Shown here: piece after piece, positions 23,101-38,100 of the stretch | How positions within the stretch are numbered: position 1 is the first letter of the stretch | Layout: each line of letters opens with the position of its first letter | NCBI GenBank assembly: GCA_013407085.1 | Contig: JACCGJ010023559.1 | Coordinates: 1 to 64,000 of the forward strand | Direction: 5' to 3' | DNA length: 64,000 nt | From: Atriophallophorus winterbourni | Taxonomy: Eukaryota; Platyhelminthes; Trematoda; Plagiorchiida; Microphallidae | The notes under the pieces: model-generated | The model's database searches: none | The model's input: the letters and a program-made list of their open reading frames with translations, nothing else | What the model was told of the DNA's origin: nothing | Program-made: the position numbers and the translations under genes

Positions 23101-26100
23101 TTCAAGCTTGTATATTAATTAATTTAAAGCGAATTTTTTTATAAATCTCATGTGCATATCAGAGAAATATACTTAATAGATATAGCATGAAGGTTATATA
23201 TGCGTATATACAGACAGATAATTAAGAAATCTGTTATTTTTAAGTGATCTCATATGAGATCGCTGGGAGGTAATGGGTTAAGAATGATTTCAGTACAGAG
23301 CGAATAATATTTGAAATCGCAAGATAATATAAGCGTAGATATGATCGCGGAGAATCTATAGCATCTTCATGGAGTTGGTATAATCCAGTTCACCAGAATA
23401 TAGAAAGCTTTCAGCTATTTAAATTTGGGAATCGTTCAACAAACCGTTGCATATGTGTATTAACTTTTCAATAGAATAAAAGTATTCATCGTGTTTGCTT
23501 TATTGCAAGTAAATTTAGATTTATTAAAACATTTTTCTATACATCTGCCCTTAAACAAAATGTTTCACAGCTGAAACCACATTATAAAAATTACATGGTG
23601 AATTTCATTCAGCGTTATTAGATATCTAAGACGAGCGCCGATTCAAATTATTGGATTCGTTACTTATTTAAGCCATACATGGTTGTGTTTTCAAATGAAA
23701 CTCATAATTTATTGTTTGCATTAAATTTCTTTTCACATTTGAATTCCGTACCATGAATGTACCCACTCACAATGAGATATTTATCCAATGAACCGTTTTC
23801 CATGAATTCGATCACAATCATATTCGGAAACGATTTCGTAATGACACCCAAAAATGTGACCACGTTTGGGTGGGATAACTGCTCCATCGTCCTTGCTTCT
23901 TGTAAAAATTCCCGGTGCGTCTGTTCCGGTACGTCCGGATGAATCATTTTGATTGCGACTATTCTGTCTCCGTTCAAGAATCCCGCACAAACTTTGCCAA
24001 ATTCTCCTAAAATGTTTATGTATCCTGGTTATGTTTGTGATTAAATTTAGTAGGCAGACAATAGTGATTAGTTACTCATTATGAATATCGATATGGTAAA
24101 GTAGTGAATTAAATGTTGATATCAAATAAAAGTGAGAATATTGAAATTTTAAAAATTCACTGGATGTGATAACACACTTCAGAGCATTTAATTGCACATG
24201 ATACATTAATTTTCCTGTTTTAATTATGTTACCTGAACGTTTAAGTTATTAAATGACTTACTGACTAGTTTGAATTTTAAATTCTTGATTAATCAAATAC
24301 ACATTTTTAGAGCATCTTTTCAGTATTTCAGCAGGTCTTGCTACTTCGAGAAAAAGGAATACGGCTGAAAATCAAATAATTATTCAAAAAATTTAACATT
24401 TAATATTACAATACTGGGAGAACATTAATAAGTTTTGCAACTCCATCAATGTTAAACGAAATACGGTCCCAAAAGTTCCAATTTTCAGGTCACTGTCGGC
24501 TTTGATTATTTAATCAAACGAAAACTCTATTCATATAGGACTGCATTTCAAAGACTAGATTTTGAACTAATTATACGTGAATATGGTCATCTTGGATTGG
24601 TGTACCGTTCTGGTTTCCGTGTTACTTTCAACTGTCTATCAGGCGCATTTATGTATTTTATCACTTAGAAGATTTTTTGAAATGTAGTAAATTTTATCAT
24701 TAACCTTTATTTGACCCACCATACAGTTTATGTATTTTGAATCATGTATGCTAGTTTAATATTTCATAATTTCAATTCGCTTATTAAATTGAACTTATGC
24801 ACAGTGCATCAAAGAAACAGTGTCCATGGCTGAGAATTTACATTGTTACATTACCTTCACCAATAATACTACTGATTCTAATAGAATCAGCGTCCAGTTC
24901 ACAATGAAAGTCGGAATTCAGCAGACGAGTATTTTCATCATAGCCTTCCGTAGCATTGAGCCGTGAGTCTTTAATGTTCACGTTCTTTAAATCAACCACG
25001 TCAACATCCTCAGTGGTTTCATTGAAATCAACATCTGTAAAAATATTGAACTCATGAGAACATGAATTGACAGAATCATAAATTATCATGAAAAATTTCA
25101 AAAAATACAGACGAAAGTTTTCACCAAATACATTGCAATATACTCGCCTGTGTTGCGTTAATTTTAGGAACAATCCAAAATATATTTCAATAAAATAATT
25201 TGGAAATATTATACTTGAAAAACTCATCTATAGGTTACGGTAACTGAAAGTATAAAACAGTATACTGATGTGTTTCTTATTTTTATTGCTCCCAGTAGGT
25301 TTAAATGTTACACTATGGGGATTTTATGAGCCATAAACATTTAGGCAATCTCGCGGGACAAGTTAAGCAGTAAATTGATTAAAGACAAATGTTCCATTTC
25401 TAGAAACGATTACCAAATATTTATCACTGTCACATTAATGTTGCCGATTAATATAATATATTATTATTTGGTAAACTCTGACTGAGCCCCGAGCGTAAAC
25501 ACATTAGAGTTAAACTAATCTTGACCAACAAAATTGTTATTGCGGTGTATCACCCATTTAGACATCTATTTAGAACTGATTCTAATTTCCAGACACGTAG
25601 CCGTATACTTACCTTACAAATATCAGACATTCACATTAAATACCATCGGACTTCTATTCAATCTACACATTTTATCTTGTGTTATTTCGGCAAATATTGA
25701 CAACCAGAAATGGTGTCATTATTTAGTTAACTGAATTCTTTAATTTTGTGTAACACAGTGTGGGAACCTACTATTTGGTAAAACAGAGTGCTTTATGCAC
25801 CGAGTACAGTCACCAATGCAGTAAACATATGATTCTTAAGTATACATAAAGGAAAATGCTTGACCCATCAACTAAATTTCCATATTTTATTAACAACTAA
25901 TATATAACTAAGAATTGAAATGATCTCTTTTAAGCTTGGCTAGTTTAATCTCTGAATCGACCCCATCATACATATAGATCTTCGGGCATTGAAACGCATT
26001 TCGGTGTAGCAGTGTGCTAATCATTACATCTAGTCACTCTCAAATGGCAAACGTTTTCATCAATCATTTTTGTCTACAGACAGGATGACCGTTTGTCACG

Positions 26101-29100
26101 CAACACAGCTATCATGGTAATTTCTCTGGCTTCAAAACAATTGATATTTTGTGGTTTTTTGGTGCGTAGTCAAAAGCAAAACTTGGCTTAATAAGAAAAA
26201 TCATTTTTCATTTTCATGTGTCAAAAATGTCCAAGTCAATCCGGCAGATGATTGTGATTTGCAGTAATTCTGCTAGTAAACCCACAAATGAGAGTAGATA
26301 GTTTATTTCAGCTTATGTGTAAGCACCATAGTTGGAGTTTCGGCCCATGCAGATCGATGGAACTGAAAGCAGGGTTGCTGCATTCCAGATGGAATGTACA
26401 ACCACAATCGTTCACTTAATTACAAGGTCTTTTTATAATCAATGTTCTGTTCCGTACAGCTAAGCACTTACTAGCCGTTTCTTTACCATAGGAGCATGCA
26501 AGCTTTCAACTTTTTAGTATTCTAAATCTCTTGCAAGGAAGCTACGCCGCTTTATAGATTTTTAAACTGACAGAAAAGTTTTTTATTCTCAGATATTTGG
26601 GATGTAGTCACTTAATATGGGAAATATAGGAGGGATAATCCTGGTACACAGATTCAAGGCGGATTAATTGTTGTCGGCATTATGATTTGATGGTTGGAAA
26701 TATCACATTCTGCTTTTCGTTGTTCTCAAACTGGAGACCTGTCTAGGATAACAAAGTCAGACGGAAACTCAATACACTAATTCTGTCAGTCTGAGATGAA
26801 CGGTAGCGTTCCAAAGGAATTGAAATTTTACTGCTATAACCTGAAGCACCATACGGCTCTTAGCTTTGTGGCTATTAAGCAATATATCTAAAACAATATC
26901 TACTGATTTCAATGTTATTTTCCACATGAGCGAGATAGAGTGTTCTCTTCATTGCTGCTCTGAGTTTTAGGCAATGACAATTAAATATTGATGAAAATAT
27001 AAGGCCATACAATACTTGCATCCGTCATCGCTATTGTAGACCAGGAAAAACAACTAGGCTATAGCAATTTGAAAAGAATGTCCAAGAAGAATTTTCCTGA
27101 ATGCTCCTTTTTACAGCTATGTCAATTGGATCCCCAAGCTCTTTACATGATTGTAAACATTCAGAACGCAGTGCAGACTATGCGCTTTCGTAAAATATCC
27201 CATTTTCCGTATGCAAACTGATTTTGAGTCGCAACCCTTTCGAATATACATATTTCACTGTCAACAGATGCACTGAGATGCACTGAGTCACATGTGAACC
27301 AGAAAATGAACATGCTTTTCTTTAGCTTTATAAGATTAGCAACACTTAAGATATTTCTACATGTAATGCTCATACTTACAATCAACACGGCTGCGACAAC
27401 CATGAAAGCAGTTGACATGCGTTACGAAACGATGACCGGTTCACATATCTTATTATAGGTTTAAAAATTGAGATGTTAAAAATAATATTCACCAAATATT
27501 ATTTTGTTGTGAAATCAAGAAATAATCAGATTAATCCCAATGGATCTGGATCTCAGCCCCGAAAAGCTTACCTCATTAACAAAAACTATATTTTTGGGAC
27601 TTTAGGTTATACCTCGTCGTGATATCCAAACTATTTACATCGTTCAAAAATCATGCCTAAATTTCATTTTGGCTTATTGTTTTCATGGCATCCTCAAATT
27701 TCACCCAAGCGGCTGGAAAAGCCATAGCGGAGATGAAAGAGTAGATTTGATGGCTTATCATGACGTTACAATAATGACAATAATGAGTGAAGAGTTAAGA
27801 TGAATTCACAAATTTAAAAATGGGAGAATTGGATTAACGATTAAAAGTCACGAAACGCGACCACTCTTATAGAATTGGGTTTAAAATACTTGTGCCAGCA
27901 CAAAAATGAAATATAAGGACGACTAACGTAATATCCATACTTATTGCAAGTAACGTGGCCGATTTTCCAAAATTCAATTAGAAAATATGCTACCTGACCA
28001 AGGATAATGATCATTGCACACATACCGATCTTTTGCAGTTCCGCAACCATATCTGGTACCTTCGAGATTTCCTTAGTTGGCGATTGAGTATCGACGACAG
28101 CCGGTTGATTTTCTGGTTTCTCTGGATTACTTGATGTTGTCATGCATTTAAAATGGATATTGATGAACGGTCTAAAAAAGATTTCAAAATAAAAGTGAGC
28201 TCGGTTATAGTTCGCAAAGTTTGTAGAAACGAGCCAGTTTTGTTTGGTAAAACCTGCTGTATAAAATATTTATAAATTGTATTAGTGTTTATGTTATTTA
28301 TGCTTCCAAGCCTTCGAGATGAAGCACTAAGTGTACTCATGACGAATTGATTATGCGAGTCTGGATTTAGTGCGTTTATGTAAATTAAGTAAGAATCTTG
28401 AAATCTATTAAATGCACTGACAGACGTGTGAATTGCTACCAGTAACAAAATGCCACGTTTTGAAAAACTGTTAAGACAATAAGTGAGATCAAATGAGCCA
28501 TTAAATTAAAAGTATATTTTGAATTTAAATTCCTAAGATTTAAAAACAATATCATGCGCATAGGTATAATTTTTATAATTTTCATGTTCCTTGCGCGCAT
28601 TTTGTGGCATTTTTCGCTTGAAAATATTTCATTTTCGTTTATGCGGTATATTGATAAAAATTGGATATATAATCCTACGTCGGTCTTTTTCAAATTTGTT
28701 TCCAAATAAATCATTGCACGTACTATAAGCGAGGTGAGAGCATAATGAAGTATTTCAGTAATTCGGGAAATTGAAAAGGTTTGGAACAACTATGCTAGAC
28801 AGTCACAGAAAGTTTTCCGACTAATGTGGATACCAGTTTTGAATTTCCTATTAAAATATGCAACAATAAATTGAGACACAGAGCTGGTGCAATTGTTTTT
28901 TGTCAGCGTACAGTATGAATAATCAACTAGGAAACCGCGTCTTCAGAATAAACATTAATTTTAAAAATCAATAACTTTACTCATGTTGATACAATGTAGA
29001 CCGAGATCAGAATAATGTTCATGCGTTTTACTCACTTCAACATCATCGACTTGCAGATTTTTGATTTAAATCTGAATAAAATGATCAGTGCACCGATGAT

Positions 29101-32100
29101 GACTATTGTCAGGAGGGAAAATACGATTAAGCATATCAATTTGGTCGTGGTAATTGGAATGTGTGGGTCCAGTGAACTCCAAGTATCGGTTTCGATTTCA
29201 ATAGGAACGTCCGTACCGTCCAACTTCGCGAGGTATTCAGAATCTAAAGTTCAGGCAAATTATATAAAATATCTTCCATTTGACTAAATTTTCTCGTACT
29301 TATATGCAACTTACTTTTTTGCATGTAAGTCGCATTAACTTTGGAGAATTGACCCCAGCGTAAATTAATTCTTGGTCTAACCTGTGTTAGAAGTAAAAGA
29401 TTTGTCACCGAATAAGCGGTGAGCATTCATGAAATAGAATATTCAACCGTTTAAAAGTGAAATTATTTAAACATATAACGGTTTAATGTTTTCACTGTAT
29501 CAAACATTTTACAAGTTATTTTATTTATCAATGTACCGTATTATATGGAGGTACCTAAAACAATTTCACATTATCCGAGGCTTGATTAAATGTTTCTAGA
29601 ATAAAATTTCACTCGTGATTGTGACTAGCGTTTTAACCAATAAAATGTTTAACATTATTTCTGATTTTTATTGGTACATGACATTTAAGAACGCATTTCT
29701 GCTCACCCAAATAATGAGAGTGGATTCAATCGGGAAATCGTTCAAATACACCTCCTTATCCAAAAGAAAGTGAATCAATCTTGGCTTTATCTTTGCCTCG
29801 TGATCCAGCGTTTGCTTATCCGAACTTAACCAAACGTAAACTTGGTACTCAATCTTCGGGTCAAGATTTGAATGATCTGATGACAAGTCGGGTTCCGTGG
29901 TTGGTGGTTCCCACGATACACGAAGCACCTTGGAGGAGTAATCGTTGGTTGAACGAGAACCTGGTGAGGAATGTTGCAATCCAATTGATCGTAATGAATC
30001 ATTGAGCTGCGAGATTGTGATTGGATCTACACGCAGATTTTCAACACTTGAATTGACTGAAAGATGAACATTTATTAGAAAAATAGAAGATATTTTCATT
30101 TTACATCAGCTCAAGATTTTTAACAAGCACGCAATCGTTTTAAAAATAGAATGAATAAGTCTAAATTAGGATACCTCTCTCATTCCTTAATATTTAATTC
30201 GTTTCAACAGTGCTTCTATCATGATATTTGATAATATGAGATAAATTGATTGTATCGAATATACCTCTCATAAAACAATTCAAAACAACACAAAATTTCA
30301 CCATAGTTATCATCGTAAAACTCTGCACTAAGTCAAATTACTTTCCGGTCAAAAATCCGTTTGCTTACGTGAGGTTACTAGTAATATATTTTGTTCGAAC
30401 CAACTATATTTTGTGTTATGTATGGAGCTGGTTGTATAAACGACATTATTTTATTCCGAATCTAATTAATTGTGCTGGAAAGGAACGTCGTTAGTCAGGA
30501 TTTTGTTAACTTGATCAGTCCCGCATCTTCAGTGATCGCCGAGCAAGCAGAATTTTAATTTTCATCCGTGCTGGAGATATGTATTTACAAATTTTTATCA
30601 TATTTTGGCCTCCTTTTAGCGAGAACATAACAACATAATAATACGTTAATGCGTTCAGACGCTCAGCCGTCACAAGCATTGATGACCCATAGGTCTGAAC
30701 CCGGTATTATTGTGAATAGTTAATGAAGGCATTTCGTCGAATTGAGATGTGAATTTGATCGTGCTTAATAACAGCTGATGCCGCTAAGAGTTTTAACCTA
30801 AAAAATGAAGGTAGTGATGAACAATAATTTATGCTTGTGATGGATTTCAATTGCTTGTGTACAATAGATCCATCTTTTGTTAGGCCGGGTGATACTACGA
30901 AATTACATCAAAGTAATTTATCCCTTGATAATTATAAAAAATTATAAAGCTTTTCGTGTTTATTCTATTAAATGAGCACCGTAATGCACCGTAATGATTC
31001 GTCATTTTCTGAGACTATGATCCGTGCTTAATGATCTGACCAGTTTTGGGAGCGCTCACATTCACGGTCATCAAAAGTTTGGTTGTGATTATCCGATTAA
31101 TATTTGTTTCTTAATAAATCTTTGCGTTTAAATGCTCACGTGTAAATCTACCGTGTGCTTATCCGCGGTCCGAAAGGAATAATTAGCTGATAAACTGAGG
31201 TATAGCTTGGCCTGTTAAGACAATTAAAAGTTCGCGTAGCTATATAGTTTGGACTGATTTATTGATGATTGTATTTATTAGTCAGATGGGCTTGTGCAAG
31301 AAGCACTTTGTTAGCAGAAATCCAACTGTTGGTATGAATGGTGATTTAACCGTTCTGGTAGAATTAGTTGATACCTTTGTTTATTTATATTCTTCCGACA
31401 TAGATTGTTCTTGCGTTGAGTAAATTGTTATAGTATGCAATCAACGATACTACTTTTCACTTTCTGAATGGGCCACAAACGTGTTACTTTCTTGTGAGAA
31501 AGAAACAACTGATAATCGCTACATTTATCGAACCGATCAGAATCTATCGGTTCGAGAGCGCAAAAAACATCGTTTCCCAAGCTTGGTCGGAAAATGTTCA
31601 ATAATTGCAAATGTGTGGCTTCTTATTTTTTAACCGTTTGGCAAAGCTGCTTCCTCTCACCAAAAAGAGGGTCAATTTTTCCGAAGCGCGTGCTCAAAAT
31701 TCATTTAATGTTAGAAAAATATAAATTAATCAACGATTCAAATATAAATCAACATAGGTCAGAACTATTTCAAATGGAACAAGATAGACATACTAGTTGC
31801 GGGTAAATTTAAATCCACTTTGGCGCTTGAGTTGAGCGAATTCAAATGTCGAAATAGATCACTCAGTTCATTCCTTGCTGTAACACGAACGACGTACTTT
31901 GTTCCCAGTTGCAGTCCAACCAACGTTGCCCTAGAAATGGAAGATTACATTTGGTGAAACTTTTTTGCATCGAAAAGCTGACAACAAATACATCCGATTA
32001 TTTGTGATATACTAGAGATATTTAATTTCAGTCGTAACTTTTAGGTTGCTCTTTTGCATACGTTTAATTTAGCCCCTCAGCAAGTGTCAAATTTCACCGC

Positions 32101-35100
32101 ACATATTTATCATCATCAGTATTTAACGAACTCTTCTTCCACAATCAAATTCTACCATATTTAAAAACCGAATATCGTTATATGCAGAAGTTAAGTCATT
32201 ATATTCTTTAGTGGAATATGTCGCTGGACTAGTTTGTTGAGATAAATCGTAAGAAAATATTAATCATTAAACGGAATTCTTATCAAATAATGAAAATGGA
32301 ATCTATCTTCGGGACCCTCGGAAATTTAGCTGTGAATTGATATTTAACTGATTATCAAAAATTTAATTTCCATCGTTTCGTCGATGATAACATCAATTTG
32401 GGCGAAGTTAAATTCCGTGATATCATCAAGGTAACTACTAGGAAACCTGAGACTTGAAGGGCAAGTTGAATATTAAAATATGTCTCCAGCAATTGATGGA
32501 TGATTAAAATGGATTTTCGCACATATGTGTCAGTAAAATGGTATTTCAATACAGAATTTTAGAAGTTACCTAGTTTGGCAAAGAAACGTCCGATGCAAAC
32601 TCAACAAGCTCGGAGAACAAATTCAAGTAAGCTACAGTATGGATGAATTTTCAGACCGTAGTCAGTTTAGAATAGTAAAATATAAGATCTTTCAATATTA
32701 AGCTAGGGACGAGTTTTTAAAATTTATTTTGAAATCTCTTCAGCATCGATATATTTCTTTGAAGTGATCGTTAATATATTTGCATTTCTATATATCACAA
32801 CCTCTTTTACAAAAATGAATTTAGTCTAAATAATGTATAATATCTGACGAAAGCTAGAAATCTTATAAGGCCAGCACTCCAAAACTGCCTAAGTTAATTT
32901 TCATTTTCATATCTTGCTACAGATCCCATCGATAAAAAGGTTTGCTAAGAATCCGATCACCTCTTTCAATATTGCTCTATTGAGAATTGAATTTATTGCT
33001 AAGCGAAGCATTGTGACTGACACGTGAAAAATTAAATGCCCATATTCGATGCGAGACTTCTCTATGTGAGTAAATTGCTATAAATTCGAACTTCGAAAAA
33101 ACGAATTAACACTACAATATTTAGAATCGACTTATTGAATCTAATGTTATAAATACTACAAGAATCTGATACCGAGGCAAAGCAACATTATAGTAATAAT
33201 CCCAGTTAAAAAATAATGGGGATCTAATTAAGTATTGCAATCCATAAATAGTCTCACATGAATATTTATGGTTTATCAAAATATTTCGGTAGAACTTGTA
33301 CATAGTACACTAAACCGCCAACACCAAGCCAACACTTTTTGCTGCTCAGACGTTATACGCTGTCTCACAATTGACAAGGAATTGGGGTGATTTTGGAGAC
33401 AATGAAGAACAATTATAAGTCACTTCGAAAGAAGTTCTGCTCTTGACGTCGTCTAGCTTGATGACGAAACGTCCAACACAAATTTCGCTGAACACCATCT
33501 GAACATCGGGGGATGTGAGCAAAACATCACTTTGGTCATCCATAAGCGCCTAGAGTGCTTGACCACGAATCACTATGTGATTCTGTGTTTGAACATCGTG
33601 GTTCGTTGTACGAACCCTATACAACAGTGGCATTCAAGTATAACTTTGTTTACCATCTGAACAACATTTCAGACAAGCCCGGCCATTAAGGCGAAAAGTA
33701 CACCCGTACAATCTAAGGCAAGTACGCAACTTTGACCTAATTGTGATGTCTAGACATTTGCGCACGCCATAAAACAACTCTTTATTCGGAAATGTTGAAA
33801 GATAGTCATATTAATGAAAATAAATTTTTAAAAACAATCGGCTATTTACCTCTAGGATCATTTCGTGCACAAAAATTTTAAGTTCGGACGTAAAACACAT
33901 CGAGATCGATAAAACGCATGGCGTGTCACGTCCCAGCAATGCATTTTCGGGGGGATCTGCTAGGATACTTAAAACGTGTTCGTGTATGCAGCGCGAAATC
34001 GAACTGCAACCACTCTAATAGACATAATCCAGATACACATCGTTCCCCGCTCAATCATCATGTGACTATCTCTGGAATTCATACCAAAGAATTTAAACGA
34101 ATCATGTCATGAATTATACTCATCAAACCGTTAAGCACACTGAAAACATTGTGAATCCAAACCATCGAATTATTCTTTCACGTCTACGAGATGGAGAATA
34201 AGCGCTAATGCGGCAGACACAGATCTTTGGTGGACAGCTACTTGTTTGAGTTCGTTTGTTGACAAATGTAACGAAGCATCTCATACAAATTATTAATGAA
34301 ATGTCAAAATTTCACTCCCCACTACTTACACACTTTTGGGGTTAACTTTTGGCGGGTTTTTTGAAATTTGCTACGCTGCATAAATTTATAAATGTCAAAT
34401 CTTTTTCATCCACGCCTGATTGTATAAGCATTTATCGTGGTATATTTTTCCGTTTAACTTTTTACGGATTTCGGTAAGGTGGTTGAATTTGATGGAATCT
34501 ATATCTGAATTACACCGATCGAAATTGCTTAAAGTTGTTCTCATCGAATTCATTCATTGTGGGTTTCAATATTTCGCCACATTTTTTTCAAAAAAGTGCG
34601 TCAAATTTTGTAATACAACCGCGACTTATTAATCGACTATAAACATCGATTTTTCCAAAGAAAGACGTGACACGATCAGCAGAGCAGTCTGGTAATTGCT
34701 ATCCGACCGTAAACAGGCAAGGTTACAAAACGTCGAGTACGAAAAGTGCATTAAATGCTCAAATGTTACGAGTCTGAGTATACGGCTTGTGACTTGCCAC
34801 TTATGCGCGCTAAAGTACATGGTAACTCTAAACCACGTTAAACCACAAAGAGAATTCCCCTGAGGTTTGACAGGTATGCGCGGGTTTAGGAATCCGAAAA
34901 TTCATATGACGTACTTCATTCTCTTTTGAGAGTCATCACACGAATAAAGGATGTTGTAGCATATATATCAACACAAAATCCGTGATCTGTGAAGCAACAA
35001 GATTGTTTTTCAGGCGATTCGAATCGACGCATATACCACTGAACAATGGATTGCCATTGTGAAGTTTATGTGGGAAATTTTACTGATGACATATGATCAA

Positions 35101-38100
35101 CGTAGCACTTAGAGAAAGTGAGCGATCTGTTAGAAACCTGATTCAGATTGGCAAAGGTCTCCTAAAATTATTACTGAATCCAATGCTATATTAATATTAT
35201 GTCAGGTTATGCTTCAGCTTGATACAATATAACACCAAGTAACCAAATTCGTCAGATGCCACCATAAGATGACGTACTAGGATCCAGAGCGAACGTTGAG
35301 CCTCACCATCATGATTAGCAACAATGCTTGACCTGATACGCGTTTACAGAATTATTGACACTCGAAAACCACAAGCTGGAACATATATTCCACTATCATC
35401 ACTATCGCTGTTGCACTGGTAGCAACTTATCCACAATGATTGCCTCCGGTCTGCTTCCATTAGAATTGTACAACGTGTCGAGTTGGGCGGCCATGAATGT
35501 TGTGACATTTAACCTATGGAATTGTACGATGCTCCACATGGGCAAGAATGTTCCTTGTGCATATCGATTGGGAACTGAAAACTTGATATTGAGTTCATTT
35601 GAAAAATATCTTGGAGTATGGATTATTGGAAATCTGAGGAACACGGTTCACTGCTGGAATATTTATAGACAGGCCAGCAGAATGTTAGGTATCATTCGTA
35701 GAGTATTTGAAAGATTCTTGCTGGTAACGTTAGCAAGGATAATGAACGTCTATATTCACCCTACGATGGAGTATGCGGCAAAGGTCCGGGCTCCTAGGCT
35801 TTTAAAATATATTGCTCTTTTTGATAAAATCTATTATATAGCAATGAAGTTAATGATGGGCCTTCGCAATATTCCATAAATCAGAAGATTGCGTCATCTG
35901 GGTCTATGTGACTTTACCCAGAGGAAGATACGGCGCGATAGTATTCTCATCTATAGAATTGTGTCTACCGCAGGACATCCACTAACACACTGTTTTGAAG
36001 TACGTGGCGAGGAAGTGACACGTGAATATACCTTATCCATTGTCGTCCCAATTTTTATATATTGACAAATCGGCACCATTTTTGCCGTATATTGATTTGG
36101 AATTCCCTACCTCAACATGTGGCGGACTCTCCTCGCCTGGCTATGTTTAAAGCGAAATTAGACCTATGCACACAAAAGAACATCATTCATGAGCATTGCG
36201 ATTAATATACTCTATTCCTTCTATACTATTATAATTTGACATTTTCATTCATTCGGTTATCCTGTGGTGTTGCAAACCATTAACTGTGTAACCACAAATC
36301 ATTGAATCTTTGAAATCCGAGCAAATTCATGTAGAAATGAGCTTTTTGCAGGCTAGATATCAATCAAGGTGTATTTGGATGTTTTTCACTCGAAACATTT
36401 TCCTTGCTCCTAGATACGTATGTAAACCTTATGTTCGATTAGTCAGTCCAAGCTTGACATAAAGATGCTTCAGAGGATTTATCACAGAGCAACTAAATGT
36501 TGGAATTCTTTCGCGACCTTCCTCATGAGAAGCGACGACTCACGCATCTTAATTTGCATACAAAGGCTCGCAAACATTTTCTTTCGGGTTTTATCCACAC
36601 TTACAAAATAATGAACTCAATGTTTTATCCTCTGAGGCATCTATTTCGCCACTGGCCAAGGCATAACACACACATTTACATTGGATGTACCACATGCTCA
36701 TCGGAAATGCTGTTGCTTCTTCGTTCTGGTGCGCGCTTGTTTTTTTTAAGAAATTCTATACCGCTAGACGTTGTACAAACATGTAGTGCATAATAATTCC
36801 ACCATACAAACTATTTAAGTACCTTAAGTATTGCAACTTCACAAGATTTATTTGTATACCTACAAAAATAATCAAGATTACCAACACCTCACTTTATATA
36901 TTTTTTATCTTTGAACGTTTATCTTATGGTATTGTACAGATATAAGCTTTTTTACCATAAATTGTTGAATCTTGAATGTTGAATCGTCGTCTCATTGTTC
37001 GTGGATTAAATTTGTAGGAAATTCAAATTATTAGAATCAACCACAATTCGCGACTATTTTATATGACTTATATCAAATTAACTTATACGAAACACGTCAC
37101 TAAAATTTAGATTATTAAAATTTACTCAAGTTCATATCATTAGGGATAAATACTCATTGGTTTGTTCAGGAAGAATCTTGGACACTATACTGTTTTCACT
37201 ATCAATCATTGGAGATGACCAAAGAGGGAACATTTCCTTTTGAAGTCTCGCCATACAATGCTTTCAAGACACTTTTTCTGGAAGAATTGCTTAGTTCATC
37301 AACGATCTTTCATCGTTGTTTCCGGGACTTTGGCTGTACTACTCTTAACTTTACGCTTCCAGATTACTAGATTTTATCATTTAGTTTTTGAAACACAAAT
37401 GCGAAGGTGTTTCTCAACTTCATTTAAAGCTCCTAGTTAATTCTGGTGCTATTTTGTTTAGCAATAATGTATAATTGAAAACTTGGGAAATTGCATTATA
37501 CATCGACGCCAGTCATGCAATAATCAAGCTAATTAGGATTGATTGATATGAGGTTGATAAATAAATCCGTACAAGTAAATATTTTAAGTCCAGAAAAAAA
37601 ATATGTTCTAAAGAGCTGAGCGTATTCAACAAGCGGTCAATCAAAATTTGAGCAAGGAATATACAACACAGCCTTACGGAAGCGCGATTTGAATTGATTT
37701 TGCCATCTTAATCAGTTCATGTTATCATTACAGTTCATTTAGTATGACGTGAAAGAATTTTCAAAAAGCGTAGTTGAATTTTATATTATGTCGCAATTAG
37801 TAAACAGACATCAGTGAATGACTGCCATAGACATCTTTAAATCAACAATTAATAAACGTAGATAACGTTAAACATCCGGAATAATAAAATAATTTCAACC
37901 TGAACACAATCTAGGGTAAACTTCTAATACTTGGCACGTCTGGGAGCATATATTGGTCCATTAGTATCATTAACAACCGACATGCAACCATAGCTACTTC
38001 CTCAACGACTCACTTAGTACTGATAGTTCTTTCAGGTGGAATAAAAGTCGATTGATCATTGCACGAGACCCCTTCTGAATCGTGGCATTCAATCTCATAC

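Noticed and set aside
27161..27418. Minus-strand ATG with a hydrophobic start (MSTAFMVVAAVLI) next to a GTAAGT
   Set aside because: Could be a first exon, but nothing downstream in phase is recognisable; too little to call.
33346..33543. Minus-strand open frame of 65 codons
   Set aside because: It overlaps the PLE end and hammerhead repeat; the phase does not fit the Eph exons on either side, which join each other directly.
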